Of a stretch of DNA of 64,000 bases, positions 1 through 11,933 are shown one piece after another. Position 1 is the first letter of the stretch, and each line of letters begins with the position of its first letter. This stretch comes from Celoporthe dispersa (Eukaryota; Ascomycota; Sordariomycetes; Diaporthales; Cryphonectriaceae). The notes beneath the pieces are model-generated. The model was not told the DNA's origin. It worked only from the letters and a program-made list of their open reading frames with translations, and made no database searches. The position numbers and the translations under genes were made by a program. The stretch spans positions 682,001 through 746,000 of the forward strand of contig WAID01000004.1 in the NCBI GenBank assembly GCA_016584495.1, given 5' to 3'.

Positions 1-500
1 GAGCGGCCGCGCAGACGGACGATGTGGTCACCGGGTCGACGCAGCTGGCACCGCCGATGGAGAACTTGGGGGTCTGGGCGTAGATCACGTAGACGTTTGT
101 GCCGTTGATGGCGTTACTGATTTCGATTTTGTCAGTGAGTCTGATCTTTTCCCACCTTTTATGGCTCCGGATTCTTCTTCTTCTCTTCTCCCCCTCTGTT
201 GGCTAGAACTTACAACTGGTATCCGTACGAGTCGTCGACGTCGCAGGGGATGCGGACAGAGGCCTCGCCGGCGCTGGTGTCGACGTTGAGGTCCAGCTCC
301 TGGTAGAAGGGAGGCCAGTTGACAAAGTTGACCAGGTAGACGCTCAGGGTGGTCGGGTCGGTGTCAACGCTGGACCACTCCAGGTCGTAGGTCGTGCCCT
401 TGGTCAGGGTCGCGTTCTCGGCCGGGTTGAGGAACTGGATGGCGGAGGCCAGCTGGGCGGCGCCGCTGAGGGCGAGGAGAGAGAGAGCGGAGGCGCGCAT
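1..500 (-). CDS. Kre9/Knh1-like secreted, probably GPI-anchored cell-wall protein (3' end off the window)
   Basis: Exon 1 is 500-214 and exon 2 runs from 116 off the left edge. The intron has donor GTAAGT and acceptor CAG. Residues 1-20 form a signal peptide (MRASALSLLALSGAAQLASA). The mature part starts IQFLNPAENATLTKGTTY and continues with the beta-rich N-terminal domain of the Kre9/Knh1 family (GTTYDLEW, VYLVNF, VRIPCDV). Splicing rejoins this to YGYQF-NAINGTNVYVIYAQ and a Cys-containing stretch (GGASCVDP). In this family a Ser/Thr-rich tail and a GPI signal usually follow, but here they lie outside the window. These proteins act at the cell surface and are linked to beta-1,6-glucan and wall assembly. 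The domain match is by eye and anchoring is inferred. Confidence 0.8.
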
Positions 501-2595
501 GATGAATATTATTAATAAAAAGAAAGCGAGTGTCGTCGTGAGAGGAGAGAACGAATGGAAGTGCTGTAGAACAACACACAGAACGAGCGTGAGGATTTAC
601 TTGGTCTCGTGAACCTGAACCTGGCTGTCGAGAAAGCAAGGGAAGAGAGAGGGACGCGAACGGAGAGACGGGGCGAGGTGGTAATAATATACGAAGGAGG
701 GTGGATTGATCGTGTTCCTCCTATCCCCCAGAGCCAAGCCCTACGTATGTGTTGAGGACCCATATTTAATATTTGACAATGTTACTCTCTCCTGGCATCC
801 CCCGTCGAGGTTGCATCGTGACCTCTTTTCATAGCATCGTCTTTCCTTATCAGCGACCCACCTATAGGCACCAGCGTTAATACTCTTTCGGAGAATATTA
901 AGCTTGACATCCCGATCCTATCTTTCTGAGGCCATCTGTTCTTCATCTTCCCACCAGACCTCAGCAGGCGAGGAAGACACGGCTGTTGCCATGAGTCCCT
1001 CTGAGGCGGCCGTGAGGAAAGACACACAGGAGAAGAGAAGAAAGAAAAGAAGAAAATGAACCTCTGTGACCTCGGACGAACCGAAGCCCTCACGATACGC
1101 ACTGGCCTGGAGGTAATTTCATTGCTTAGTCCCGCCCCATCTCAGCCGCGAAATGTGTTTCTTCGCCCGCTAGCCTTGCGATGGCGCATCCCGCATGTTT
1201 CCCTTCTGGGCCACCGCTTCCACGAAACAGGCCTGGTCCGCCCTGTAAGACCCGTTCACGACAGCGTCAAGTCCTGGGTACGCGCCCCGGATCTGGTCAA
1301 GCCCACCCCCAGTTGTCGAGTCGCTCCCCCGCCGAGATACGGAACCATTAGAGCCTGTGGGCAAGCCACATGGATCCATCGCGTGGCGTGATGTCTCGAG
1401 GCATGAAATTTGAATGGTTGATTTACTGGCCAATTGACAATTGTTATAGCAGCGAGGGTGCTAACTTGTACCGCGCCTCGCCTCGCATCTTTGGATCCCC
1501 ACACACAATGTGTCCAGAAAATTAAATAGAAAAGGGACTACAGGGAATTTCTAGGGCAAGTGGACGCGTGGTCGATACGTGTGTGCTATTTCAGGTACAA
1601 TAGACGGCGGATCAGTCAGCTCTTGTTATCCGCCCAAATGAATAAAAAAATAAGAAAACCACTCAGCTATCATAGAAAGCCACCTTCACGGAGGAACCTC
1701 AATCCAGCTTAGCCGCGTGGTCTAACTTTCTTGGCCAGAACCCCCCCCCTTTTCCCGTGTTCTCATGCGGGAGAAAAGAACAGAGCGGCAAAGAAAGGAG
1801 AAGAAAAAATTCAACATCATGACAGAGACGCAATACGCCATCCTAAAATAATCATACCATAATGGTGAAGGTCGATCTGGCCCTGATCCAGGCTTGGTTA
1901 TCATCAAACTGAAGGATAGTGAGAGAATTATGACTCGTGGGGCGGCAGAAGGTGATCTTCACAATCCTGGGAGCAATCCTGATAACATAATTGATACTTT
2001 TGTACATGAACATAGAGGGCCAGTAAGTAGTCATACACATCAAGGACGCGCAGCTCATGGCGGAAGCCTTGACCGAAGAAAGATGATGTGCCTTTGCCTC
2101 GGTAAGGCTGATGGCTTCACACTGGTTTAGATCTTGCCATAATACATACTATCGGAGCTCGCCATCCACCCGAGGCAAATGGGGGCAGTGGAAAGGGGGT
2201 GGGTCCAGACCGCTCAGGAACGCCCCAGCATCGAAGCAAGAAGTGAAAGTTAGGAAGACGACAGCCATTTAAGAAGAAGTGGTGCAAGGAAGGTGGGCGG
2301 GGACCAGTCAGTCTGGTATGACACGAGCTCTCTTCAGTGTTCTGCCGACAGCAAGCAGCAAAAAGGCAGCAATGGCCATCCTCTCGCTTCTCAAGGACGG
2401 TACGGAGCTGATTATTCGGAAGAAGCTCTGAGCACCGCTTAACTCTGGTCACTCTCGAGAACAACCTGCTGGAACAATGTCCAGACCGGCATTGCGAGAC
2501 ACACTCTGCCTTGCTCACCAGTGGCAGGAAAGATCAGAGACATTAGACACAAACGAATGCCTGCCCAACAAAAAGCCTGTACTGCCCTCCCAGCA
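501..2595. other. intergenic region upstream of the cell-wall gene and downstream of the LURP-one-related gene
   Basis: No convincing coding exon is visible on either strand. The part next to 500 is pyrimidine-rich when read on the minus strand and is the likely promoter and 5' leader of the cell-wall gene. The short open frames here lack splice support or recognisable protein features. Confidence 0.5.
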
Positions 2596-3360
2596 TCACG
2601 GCCCATCATTCTCCCACTCATCGAAGACGATACATACAGCGGCAATAGCGGCGTAGTCGACTCCCGGGGCAACCGTGACGCTGTACGTGTTTTGATCAAA
2701 CAAAAACGTGCTCAGACTCTTGAAGGCGGACTTGCGGTGCACCAGAGCGCACACCTCGCCGCCGCCCTCGCGCCTGATCTCGGCTACCGAGTCGCGCCAG
2801 TTCCCTTCCATCACCAGGACCTGCTCCGCGCCGCCTGGCTGGGTGAAGGTTATCGTGTACTTGCTCCCGAAGCCGACTGTCTCCGCCGTCAGCATTTGTG
2901 CGTCTGTAGGGCACATCATTGCCAGACTCACTCGAGATGTTTTTCTTGATCTCGCAGAACTTCTCGCCGTTCGCGTCGACGAGCTTCATGTACTCGTGGA
3001 CAAGGTGGAGGTGCTCCTTCTTGAGGTCGAACAGATGATTGCCCGTCATGTCAAAGAAAGCCCTCTTGCTCGTGAACGTACTGGCTGCTGGGTGTCAGAA
3101 TGATCTGGGGCATGCGGCGTTCTCTGCACTCAAAAGTACACCAGGAGACAGTACAGTCCTAACGCGCGAGGATGACACTACTTACGGTCGACTTTCAAGG
3201 CTGGATAGGGATCTCGTCCGTTGCGCGGATCTATCTTGACATCAAAAGCGTCACCAGTGAGCGACAGCACCTTCTCCTTGAGTATGAGCGTCGTCTCTTG
3301 CTGGGAATTGACAAACTCCAGGCGCCCCACAGGCGGGTTTACCAGCTGAAGGGCTGACAT
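2596..3360 (-). CDS. LURP-one-related (tubby C-terminal-like) protein
   Basis: Three exons: 3360-3186, 3087-2932 (or starting at 3084, also in frame) and 2876-2596, giving about 203 aa. Intron 2 is 55 nt, with donor GTGAGT, branch GCTGAC and acceptor ACAG. The ATG at 3360 starts MSALQLVNPPVG. The protein shows the LOR order: a strand-rich N-terminal half (LILKEKVLSLTGDAFDVK), then TSKRAFFDMTGNHLFDLKKEHL, a KFCEIKKNI strand, GFGSKYTITF and ALVHRKSAF, ending with the hydrophobic helix typical of the fold (YAAIAAVCIVFDEWEND). Plant LURP-one and phospholipid scramblases share this fold, and fungal members have no settled biochemical role. There is no signal peptide, so it is probably cytosolic or membrane-associated. 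The family call is confident; function is open. Confidence 0.8.
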
Positions 3361-6300
3361 GGTGGATTGCTGATAATAGTGTCGCTGCGGACTGCGATGC
3401 GCTGCTCCGGACTGAGGAGAGGGAAGGGCACGAATTTCGATCGGGCCGCGAGACAACGAATAAATACTGCTAGAAGTACTAATGAAGGATCGCGAACCTT
3501 GGATCACCTGCGTCAGGATACTGCGCGACGTGTCATAGCGTCCAACGGGCACTTTTCTGCTGAATGAGATGCGGTGCCAAGAACCAACAGTCAGTCAATC
3601 TGCTGAGGCGCAGAGGCGAAGCAAATGTGGGACCTTCGAGAGGGCAAGCTGAGTGCTGCTGAAGCTGGAGGCCTGCGGGGATTGCACTGCAGCCCCAGTA
3701 TTAATCAGGTACATAGTGCACAGCCCCCCACTACAGCCTGCACAACATCACCGCCCTCATGGGATCAGGTCCAAAGGGGGCGCTGGCGGCATAGCACTCG
3801 GGGAACCAAATAGGCTCGAGACTGCGCTGCGCTGCGTGGCTCGGCGTCGTCGCGATGTCCCGGCGAGTTCCCTCCTTGATTCGAACCAGACCCGAGGGGC
3901 CGTTGCAAGGCCACCTCCACCATGCACCATGACGTAAAACACTCTCCGCAGGTAGTCAAGATAGCCAAGCATGCATTCAGAACCATCAAACCGTATAAAA
4001 AAATTAACAAATGATGGATGAGAAGGCCATCAGGGAGGGGTAGAGTCTGTATATCAATTTGAAATCCTCCCTATTGTGATTAACATCTGCAGAACCTGAG
4101 GAGTTCGTGAGAGCCTCAGGAAGTATTATGCATGTGTAGCTGAGTCGATCAAGGCCATTAGCAGAGAATTATATGCTTTTCGATATCGTTCGGTTTATAG
4201 TAAAGCGGACGTCATGAAGGAGGCATGGGGGAGGATGGCTGGACGCAATTGATTGTGGCAGTGTGACAGAACTGGTCATATTGGTTGAGGACTGGCAAAG
4301 CGGCGAGGGCCAGAGAAATTTGGAAGAGAAAATCTGCGGTCAAGAGGAAGAGAGTAACCAGTAGATGTAGCTCAGCTGCTATCCATTCCGGTTGGCTGTT
4401 CAACTCTGCATCAAGAGACACGACCAAGCCCAGTATGATCCATGTCCTTTATTATCATGTTTCGGAATAATACTAGAACCGTTTCACGACACGAGAGATG
4501 GTAGGAACCTGAGCTGGATCACTTGTAAAGTATCATGTCGCACTCTGAGAGAGATCGATATGTCGCTTTACACATTCTCACCTTTCAAGGATAGTCATAT
4601 TGGTACGCATCAAAGTATAAGTTATTAATGATTATAAGATCAGCTGATAAAGGGACAGTTCTACAAATGGAAACAAGACCAATGGAGTATGTCGTGGAAT
4701 AATCCTAGATCTTGTGATGCATCAGCACGGAAGTCTTTCAAAAACAACAAGGGCTTTGCTATATTAGCATAGATTGAAACGGCCTCCTGGAGAATATTCT
4801 CAGCATGTGTACTATCCACCTCGTAAGTAATTACACCTAATAGTCCCTGTAATGTTACCTTAAAACTGATTGGTCTCCACTACACAGAAGCCCAAGCCTG
4901 TGGGGGGAGGGCACTTGTTATCACATGTTTGCAGCAATGACTTTGATTGAAACACGGTAAATCATACGAGACGGCCCCATTCTTGCACGAGTCGCCGCCA
5001 GAGAGCTGTGTGGTGGTGCTTCCATGGACATGTTGATTGGTAATACCTTACTTTACATGCACGAGACGCCGTCGTGAACCTGTAATATGATGATGGTCTT
5101 CAAAGTTTGAGACATGCAGACTGTACCCAAAAACCGAGAAGGCCTTCTAGAATATCCACCAAGAGCAACACAGGTGCGAGTGGATACTAGATACTACTAT
5201 AAGCTGCAGGCCACAATATAGGGGTACAAGCTAAGGGTTTCTGCATCTCGGAGAGGAGCAGACACCGGTGAGACAGCTCTGACAAATGTACCGCGCTACA
5301 GCTATGCCTTCCTCCCCCCTCCTTTTCCCTCCCTCTCCCTCTCCCCCCCAAAACAGTGCAAGCAGGCCGTGCATCGCCTGTCGTGCAACGCTCGTATTCC
5401 GCCAGAGATAGGCACTTCTTGGCGATCGGCAACGCATATGACTGGTAAATACTCAAATGCAGCTACTGAGTAGACTGAGGGCTTCAGAGAGAACCCAAAA
5501 TAGTCCACATCGGTGCCCAACCAAGCCTTGTGAGATAGCCCTCCGCCTCGGGATGATGTCCTCTCCCATTTTCATTTTCGTATGATGACCAATGGAGTTA
5601 GGAGGCGTCGAGTTGACAGACCACTCTGTCGTCATTGACCACGGCCAGGCCCAGCCACAATATACTCACGGTTGTACGGTACGGCTTTAAGAGGGTGTCC
5701 GCGCGGCAATTCTCATTGAGCCTCCGCCGCCGCCGCCGCCGCCGACATGCACCTGACAGCAATGTAGTAATTAGGATCCACCGAAACCACAGAAAAGATC
5801 AATCTGCGCTGTTGGCTTTTTTCTTTTTTCTTCTCCATATGGTTTTTCATGTAATCGGTGGTGAAATATTCCGGGCTGGTAATACCACCTGGCTGCATAT
5901 GGTGCATGCAATGTATACGAAGATGCGGTGCGGCACGGACTGGTAGCTTCATGCAATAATTGAGGAATTATAGCCGTGTAGCGTGGTGGGATTTGCGGAA
6001 TCGCCCGCTCGGAAGTGATAATTACTGCCACTGATGGATACACCGGTGAGTGCGTAGTCCTTCATTGCTTGTTAAGTACTAGTTCACTAGGTTTTATCAA
6101 GATGTTTGAGCACCTCTGTCAATAATTATAGTACACGGGCCCCATGATTCCACTTCCAGGACCCCTTTTCCATAATTATCGCTGTTTCGAGTGTGAGCGT
6201 ACGCGCACTGCTTCCAGACCCGGAGCCAGAGCCTGCTGCAGGCGGCCGATCGCGGATCTTGATCGGATCTCCCAAGTCGGGAAACGGAGGGGGATCCTAT

Positions 6301-8105
6301 CCTGGGTCTGCCCGCATCTGTCGCATTTGTTTGAATGTGGCATCTCTGAAATGTGTCATCCGTACTTTGAAACTTCCCTCGCATGAGCAACCAAGCCAGC
6401 AGCTCTCCAGGCGCGCCGCACCTTTTTTTTTTCTTTTCCCTTTTCTTTTTGGTGCCCCCGGCGGAGGAATTCGTCTCTTGTGACAGATCTAGGATCTGAG
6501 GTTAGGACGATACCCCCTGTAGTCGTACCAGAGCACAGGCACCAAGAAAGATTGTCCATCCGAACATGCATGCCTGGATCGCCCGTGCCCAAACACATGC
6601 CTGTTTTACACTGATGAGCTGTATAAAGTACCCCCTCACAAGTCTGGTACCGAATCTGGAACTGTAAAATCCAAGCGACGACCCAGCACAACAGAAGATC
6701 CCGCAGCTGAGAATAAGATGAGAAGAAGAAGGAGAAGAAGAAGAAGAAGAGAAAAAGAAAAAGAGAAGAGAAGAGGAGGAAAGGAAAGGGGGAAAAAAGG
6801 GTTGTAGGTCAAAGATACTACACCCCCCAACCACCTCTCTCTCCCTCGGTGTGTGTGTGTCTCTCTCTGTCTCTCTCTGTCCCCTCGCCCCCCAGAGGCG
6901 CCCGTTTAAACGCCTCATGCGGATCTGGCCGCACCCCGGATGACGGCCCACGGATTAGGACAAGAAGAGTAATACCCACTCCTCCCTCCCTCCCTTGCCA
7001 CAGGAAGCTATCTATCTGCTACTCGGGTCGTCTGTCTCCCACGTCACATCATCTGGTACACTATTTCCCAGAGCTTGCCTGCTGCCGCCTGCCTGCTGGG
7101 ATTCCCAAGAAAGGTCTTTTTTTTTCGGCCACCCCCCCCTCAACCCAGACGAGGGGAACACGAGAAGCGCCGCATGCAGGAATGCCTAATAGTCCGTGTG
7201 TGTTATCCGTGTCACTAGTCAGGTCAGTACGTCTGCATCTCCCCATCCACCCTCGCTGGGGCAGACAGAAAAAAGGAAACGGAGGGCTGGCGAGAATTTT
7301 TTTTTTTAATCTATCTCAGCCCAGGGTGTCCCGTGAAGATGACCGCTGTCCCCTGGAGGGCCAAGACCCATGAAGAGGCTCGTTGCTGGGTCTCCCCTAG
7401 ACCCCGTCTGGCCTGAGGGATACTTGTCGCACGACATGCCATCGAGACCCATTCCCGTCGAATCACACCATGAGAATCCTGGGTATCCCGCTCCCAGGGT
7501 TCCTTTCTCACCCTTTCTTCCTTCCTGTTCCATCATCTCACATATACTTTTTTCCTTCCCTATCCCCCCACGAACCGGAGAGTCGGACCCAGGGTAAGGA
7601 AGGGGGAGGGGGGCGAAAAGAAAAAGAAAAGAAAGAGGGAAAAAAAATATCCTTATTTGCAACTTGCTTCTGCGGGTTTTTGTGGGGATGTGCTCATGCG
7701 TACCTCTCTGGTCCCCCGGTTCGAGGCTGAAAAGCCCATGCGCGATAGGGGTCACACCGAGCAGCTCTGCTTCGCGCAGGCAGGTCGGTTCGTGATCAGT
7801 TGGGCACCCGTACTGATGTGATATATGATAAAAGACAAGGCCTGGCTGGATTTGTTGCAGCCGCCGCCGCTCTTGTCTCTTGAGGAAGCGGAAAAAGGAA
7901 GATGCACACACACCCTTCCCCTGATGATTATTATACCACCACCACCCCTCCCTCTGGAATCCTACCCGGGGCGGTTGACCTCCGTTTGATCGGTTAGACG
8001 CGTCAACGGTCCAGCCAACCAAGTCATCGTTTTGGGGTCGCAACAGCCTCCTTTGTTGGTGAGTTGTCATCCTGCCTCTCTCGTCTCTCCGGGCGGGTGA
8101 TTTGG
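3361..8105. other. gene-poor region, about 4.7 kb
   Basis: Nothing here can be supported as a gene. Roughly 4.0-5.2 kb is comparatively AT-rich. Around 6.72-6.83 kb there is a GAA/GGA-rich purine tract and at 6.85 kb a GT/CT tract. The 3' end is the promoter of the rhodopsin-domain gene. The long antisense ORF over 7.3-8.2 kb is Arg/Ser-rich, overlaps a real exon on the other strand, and looks like a composition artefact. Confidence 0.45.
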
Positions 8106-10526
8106 ATGAGCCAACATGGTCCCACCGTGGACTGGAATGTCTCTTCCTTCTCCTCCGCTGCGCAGACGACGGCTCCGACGACTTCTCCACCATCCGGGTT
8201 GGCCCTACGGAGCTTCACAGAGAGCCAGGCCGTCCTCCTCACGCACATCGTCACGTGGACTCTAACCGTCGTGGCGGGCATCTTCCTTGGCCTGCGCTTC
8301 TTTGCCATATGGTATAGGAGAGTAGGCTTGGTAGGCGACGATGTTCTCCTTGTTGTGACATGGGTATGCAGGCCCTTTTCCTTTTCCCTCTTCGATGCCA
8401 GTTCATGATTATAAAAGTATCGCGCACGCCTGCTCGCACGGAGGACTCAGGACTAACCTGATACGCAATCTTTTTTTTCTTTTTACAAATAATAAAGGTC
8501 CTTGTCGTCTTCTACTCTACAACCTCATCTCTCGAGCTTGGCCTCGGGCTGGGGACGACGACCACCACCACCACCACCACTACACAGACCACAGCAGCCA
8601 CATCGTCCTCGCCGTCGTCTCTGCTCCTCCTCGATCATGTCGCTCGCACTCTCGCTCTCACCACCGCGGCGTGGAGCAAATCCGCCCTGGGTATCTCGCT
8701 CCTGGGGCTCGGGAGTGGGCGACGTGCGCGCTGGGCCCTGGGCGTGGTGATCGCTTCCGCCAACATGGAGGCCATCGGCACCGCGGTGGCGCACTGGGTG
8801 AGGTGCAGGCCGATTTCTAAGGCGTGGGATGATAGTATGGATGGGAGTTGTTGGCCTATGCGTGTCGATACCGCAATCCAGATCAGCGCACAAGGTGGGC
8901 AGTCTCTCCTGGCTCCTTTTCTTTCTCCTCTTGTGTGTGTCTCTCTCTCTCTTTCTCTCTCTTTCAGGAAGAGACTTGTATATACAAGTTTGGTCCTGTC
9001 GAGAGGGCAGCAGACAAGCGCTTACCCTTGCGTCTACCTCATCAGCATACTTTGCATTTTGCGACCTGGCACTGGTCACCGTCGGTGTCATGCTCGTGTG
9101 GTCGAGCGGCCTTCGCCGCAGCGAGAAGATGGGCGTGAGTGTTTTGGTGGCCCTGGGTCTGATGTGAGTGTCACCTTGATGATGACATGTAGAGAACGAA
9201 GGCTGATGGTTAATATACATGGAACAGGGCCACCGCGGGTGCCATCGCAACCGCGGTCGAAATCTCATTCCTGACAGACGCCAACTTCACAAGTACGTCT
9301 TCCCTCCTACCAAAGCAAAATACAAGGGAAGAAAGAGGAGGCAAGAAGAAGGGAAAGAAGAGGGGGAAAAAGAAAAAGGAAAAAGAAGAACAGCGAAGAA
9401 ACCTTACCATGACTAACCCGAATACCTTGCTCTTTTCTGACATCTCTCCTTCTCTCCAGCTCAGAACATAAACATCCTCCTCACGGCGGTGATAGACCCA
9501 GCCCTGACCATCCTCGTCTCCTCCTTGCCCGCCCTGCGCCTCTTGCTTCCAGCCTACAACCGAGGTCGCTCCTCGCCCAAGGAGTTCCACCTCATGCAGC
9601 GACAGAACGATGACGACGACATGATGATGCCCAGCGACATGGTCCCCAGCGAGGTCCCTGGCCCGTTGCTGCATCCGCCTCCCCCCGTGCGCCCTGCCAG
9701 GCCGTCGAGCAGGCACGGCCTTACTGGGCTGCTGGATACGCCTGATACTGCCCTTGTGAGAAATGGCCTTTCACTCCATGACGGTTTCGGAGGCGGGGCG
9801 ATGGACTATTACCACAACCAGCAGCAGCAGCAGCAGCTACAACAACAACAACAACAAGAACAACAACAACAACATGAACGGTATTATGGCGGAGGTAGGG
9901 AGTCTATGGACTATCTGCTTCCTGGCGGCGGTTACTGGTATAAAACCCAACCGGCAATGATGACACCACCCGCGACGGCGAACACACGAGGGCCCATAAA
10001 CCCCAGCACAGGTGTTGGCGGCGGCGGCGGCAGCAGCAGCAACAGCAGCTGGCACAGCGACCAGACGGCCTTTGCCTCCCCGCAGAAATCACCAGTCATG
10101 GCACCACCGCCGCCGCCGGCGGTGATGATGACGACCATGTATCCAGCCAACCCCCACGGGCCCTTTGGGCCGCTGACGACACTCGAGGAGGAGGAGGCGG
10201 CCTCGTCGTCGGCACGCCCGAGCTACGTCTCCACGTCGCGGTCGTCCACGTACAGCGCGGGAAATATGGTGCGGTACGTGGAAGGAATGATGAGGATGGC
10301 GACGCCGACGACGACGATGGAATACAATGGTGACGATGGTGAGGGCGGCGGCGGGAGAGAGGAGCAGCAGGTGCAGGGGAGGAAGGGCGGCGGAGGAGGA
10401 GGGCGCGGGGAGCTGTTGGGGCCGCGGGATTCGCCTACGCTGGGGCCGTATGGGATTGATAATGCGTCCAGGCCGAGGGATCTGGCTGATGATTATTTCA
10501 GCCAAGTCGATGTCAATATGAGATAG
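8106..10526 (+). CDS. fungal rhodopsin-domain integral membrane protein with long glutamine-rich cytoplasmic tail
   Basis: Five exons: 8106-8363, 8498-8894, 9046-9163, 9228-9292 and 9460-10526, in frame for 634 aa. Several membrane segments are visible: VLLTHIVTWTLTVVAGIFLGL, DDVLLVVTWVLVVFY, LALTTAAWSKSALGISLLGL, WALGVVIASANMEAIGT, AYFAFCDLALVTVGVML, ALGLMATAGAIATAVE and NILLTAVIDPALTILVSSLPALRLL. The RCRPISKAWD motif after one helix and a Cys in GSCWP are typical of the fungal rhodopsin/Pth11-like integral membrane family. An N-terminal CFEM domain is absent. A Thr-run (nine Thr encoded by an ACC repeat) sits in the second loop. The last half of the protein is a disordered tail with polyQ, polyGly and Pro runs. 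A sensor or receptor role is family inference. An alternative ATG lies at 8064 in the same frame. Confidence 0.82.
9819..9873 (+). repeat. CAG/CAA repeat encoding polyglutamine in the rhodopsin-domain tail
   Basis: Six CAG codons are followed, after a CTA, by an interrupted run of CAA. The mixed codons mean the tract is maintained as glutamine and is less slippage-prone than a pure CAG tract. It lies inside the last exon, in frame. Confidence 0.9.
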
Positions 10527-11091
10527 AATGGCAATGGGCGGTGGATACATGGCAAGAGGGGGGGAAATGATAAAAATTAATGATTGTTTGGGTATGGTCA
10601 ATGGTTAGACTAGGCTCGCATGGGAAGGGAGTATGGAAGTATAGGATGGATGATGGTTCAAGGCGGTGCGTGGTGTTTGGCGGGTCTGGATTTTGATGAG
10701 GGAGAATATAAAAAAAAAGAAGTAATTATATTATGGTCGTGAGAAAATATGATGCCCATACATAAGATGCGTTCAAGTCGTTCATTTGCCTACCAGTCTT
10801 ATCCCGTTCCTCCTTGTGTCCATGAGTGTCCTCCCTTCCTTTTCTTTTGTGCAGCCGGTATTGCAATTATCGGCCCTTGTCCTCATATGTGGAAACACAC
10901 ACACACTAAACTGTGCATGATGAAACCTTCAAAACGCCAGTAAAGAAAAGAAAACCAATCCTGTTCCCCTATCCAACCGATTCATTCATTGATCCGTTCC
11001 ATCCACCCCCTTCCTCCCTTCCACCTTTATGCCCAGCACCGCCGCCACCATCACCAGCACAGCACATGGCCTGTCGCCAGGCCAGTCGCCG
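10527..11091. other. convergent 3' intergenic region
   Basis: This stretch lies between the stop codons of the plus-strand rhodopsin-domain gene and the minus-strand polyQ gene. It contains A-rich and CA-rich patches and no credible ORF. Both transcripts should end here. Confidence 0.5.
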
Positions 11092-11898
11092 TCAGACGCC
11101 AAACAGCTTGCTCCAGCGGCCCCTCTTGGAGCCAGGACGCCCCTCACCGTCATCGCTCTGGTAGCTAACGGTCCTCTGGCTCTGCATGCCCGGGTGCGGG
11201 ATGTTACCACGAAGGAGGTTCCCGCTGCCGCTGCCCTGGCCGTAGTGTTGCAGGTTAGGCATCGACGGCACGGGGGAACACGCCCGTCACCACCACCACC
11301 ATCCTCATCGTCATGATGGAAACCACCTCCTGCCCCGTCCCGCCCGCCGCGGTCTCTACCGCCGCCACCATACTGACGGCCTCCTCCGCCCGCCAGGGCA
11401 CCACTGCTCCCACCACCGAGATCCCCACGCAGCGCCCTCTCGACGTCGGCGTACTGGCGTCGGTAGTCATCATGCTTGGCCTTGGCCTCGAGGAACCGCT
11501 GCTCGGCCTCGCGCTGGCGCTCCTGCAGGGCGCGCATCTCCTCGTCGAGGCGGGCGGTCTCGGCCTGGGCGTCGGCCATCAGGGCGCCGTACTCGGTGAC
11601 CTTGGCGTCGAGGGGCTGCAGGACGGAGCTGGCGAGGCTCGGGGTCGGCATGCGCTGGATGGCGGGGCCGAGACCTAGACCTGTGGGGGTCCCCAGCAGG
11701 GAGGAGTCGGGCGAGATGGGGCGCCCGCTGTTGCCGCCGTTGGAGAAGCCCGGAGGAGGGTGGCCGTGGTGGACACCACCGCCAGCGGCCATGGCGCTGG
11801 GCGAGGGACGGCCGTTGGGCTGCTGCGAAGGGCGCCTGGTGCTGTCGCGAGGGTCCTTGGATGGCAGGGGCGGGCGCTCGCGACGGGACTGGGACTGG

Positions 11899-11933
<35 letters not shown>

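Noticed and set aside
2904..2931. 28-nt intron in the LURP-one-related gene (GTGAGT to CCTACAG)
   Set aside because: Too short for a fungal intron; the 55-nt version using the next CAG has a proper GCTGAC branch and restores the conserved GFGSKYTITF strand.
3840..3905. possible tRNA suggested by a TTCGAA box on the minus strand
   Set aside because: No A-box, acceptor stem or cloverleaf could be drawn around it.
7306..8193. 295-aa minus-strand ORF
   Set aside because: Arg/Ser/Pro-rich, antisense to the first exon and promoter of the rhodopsin-domain gene, no family motif; a composition artefact.
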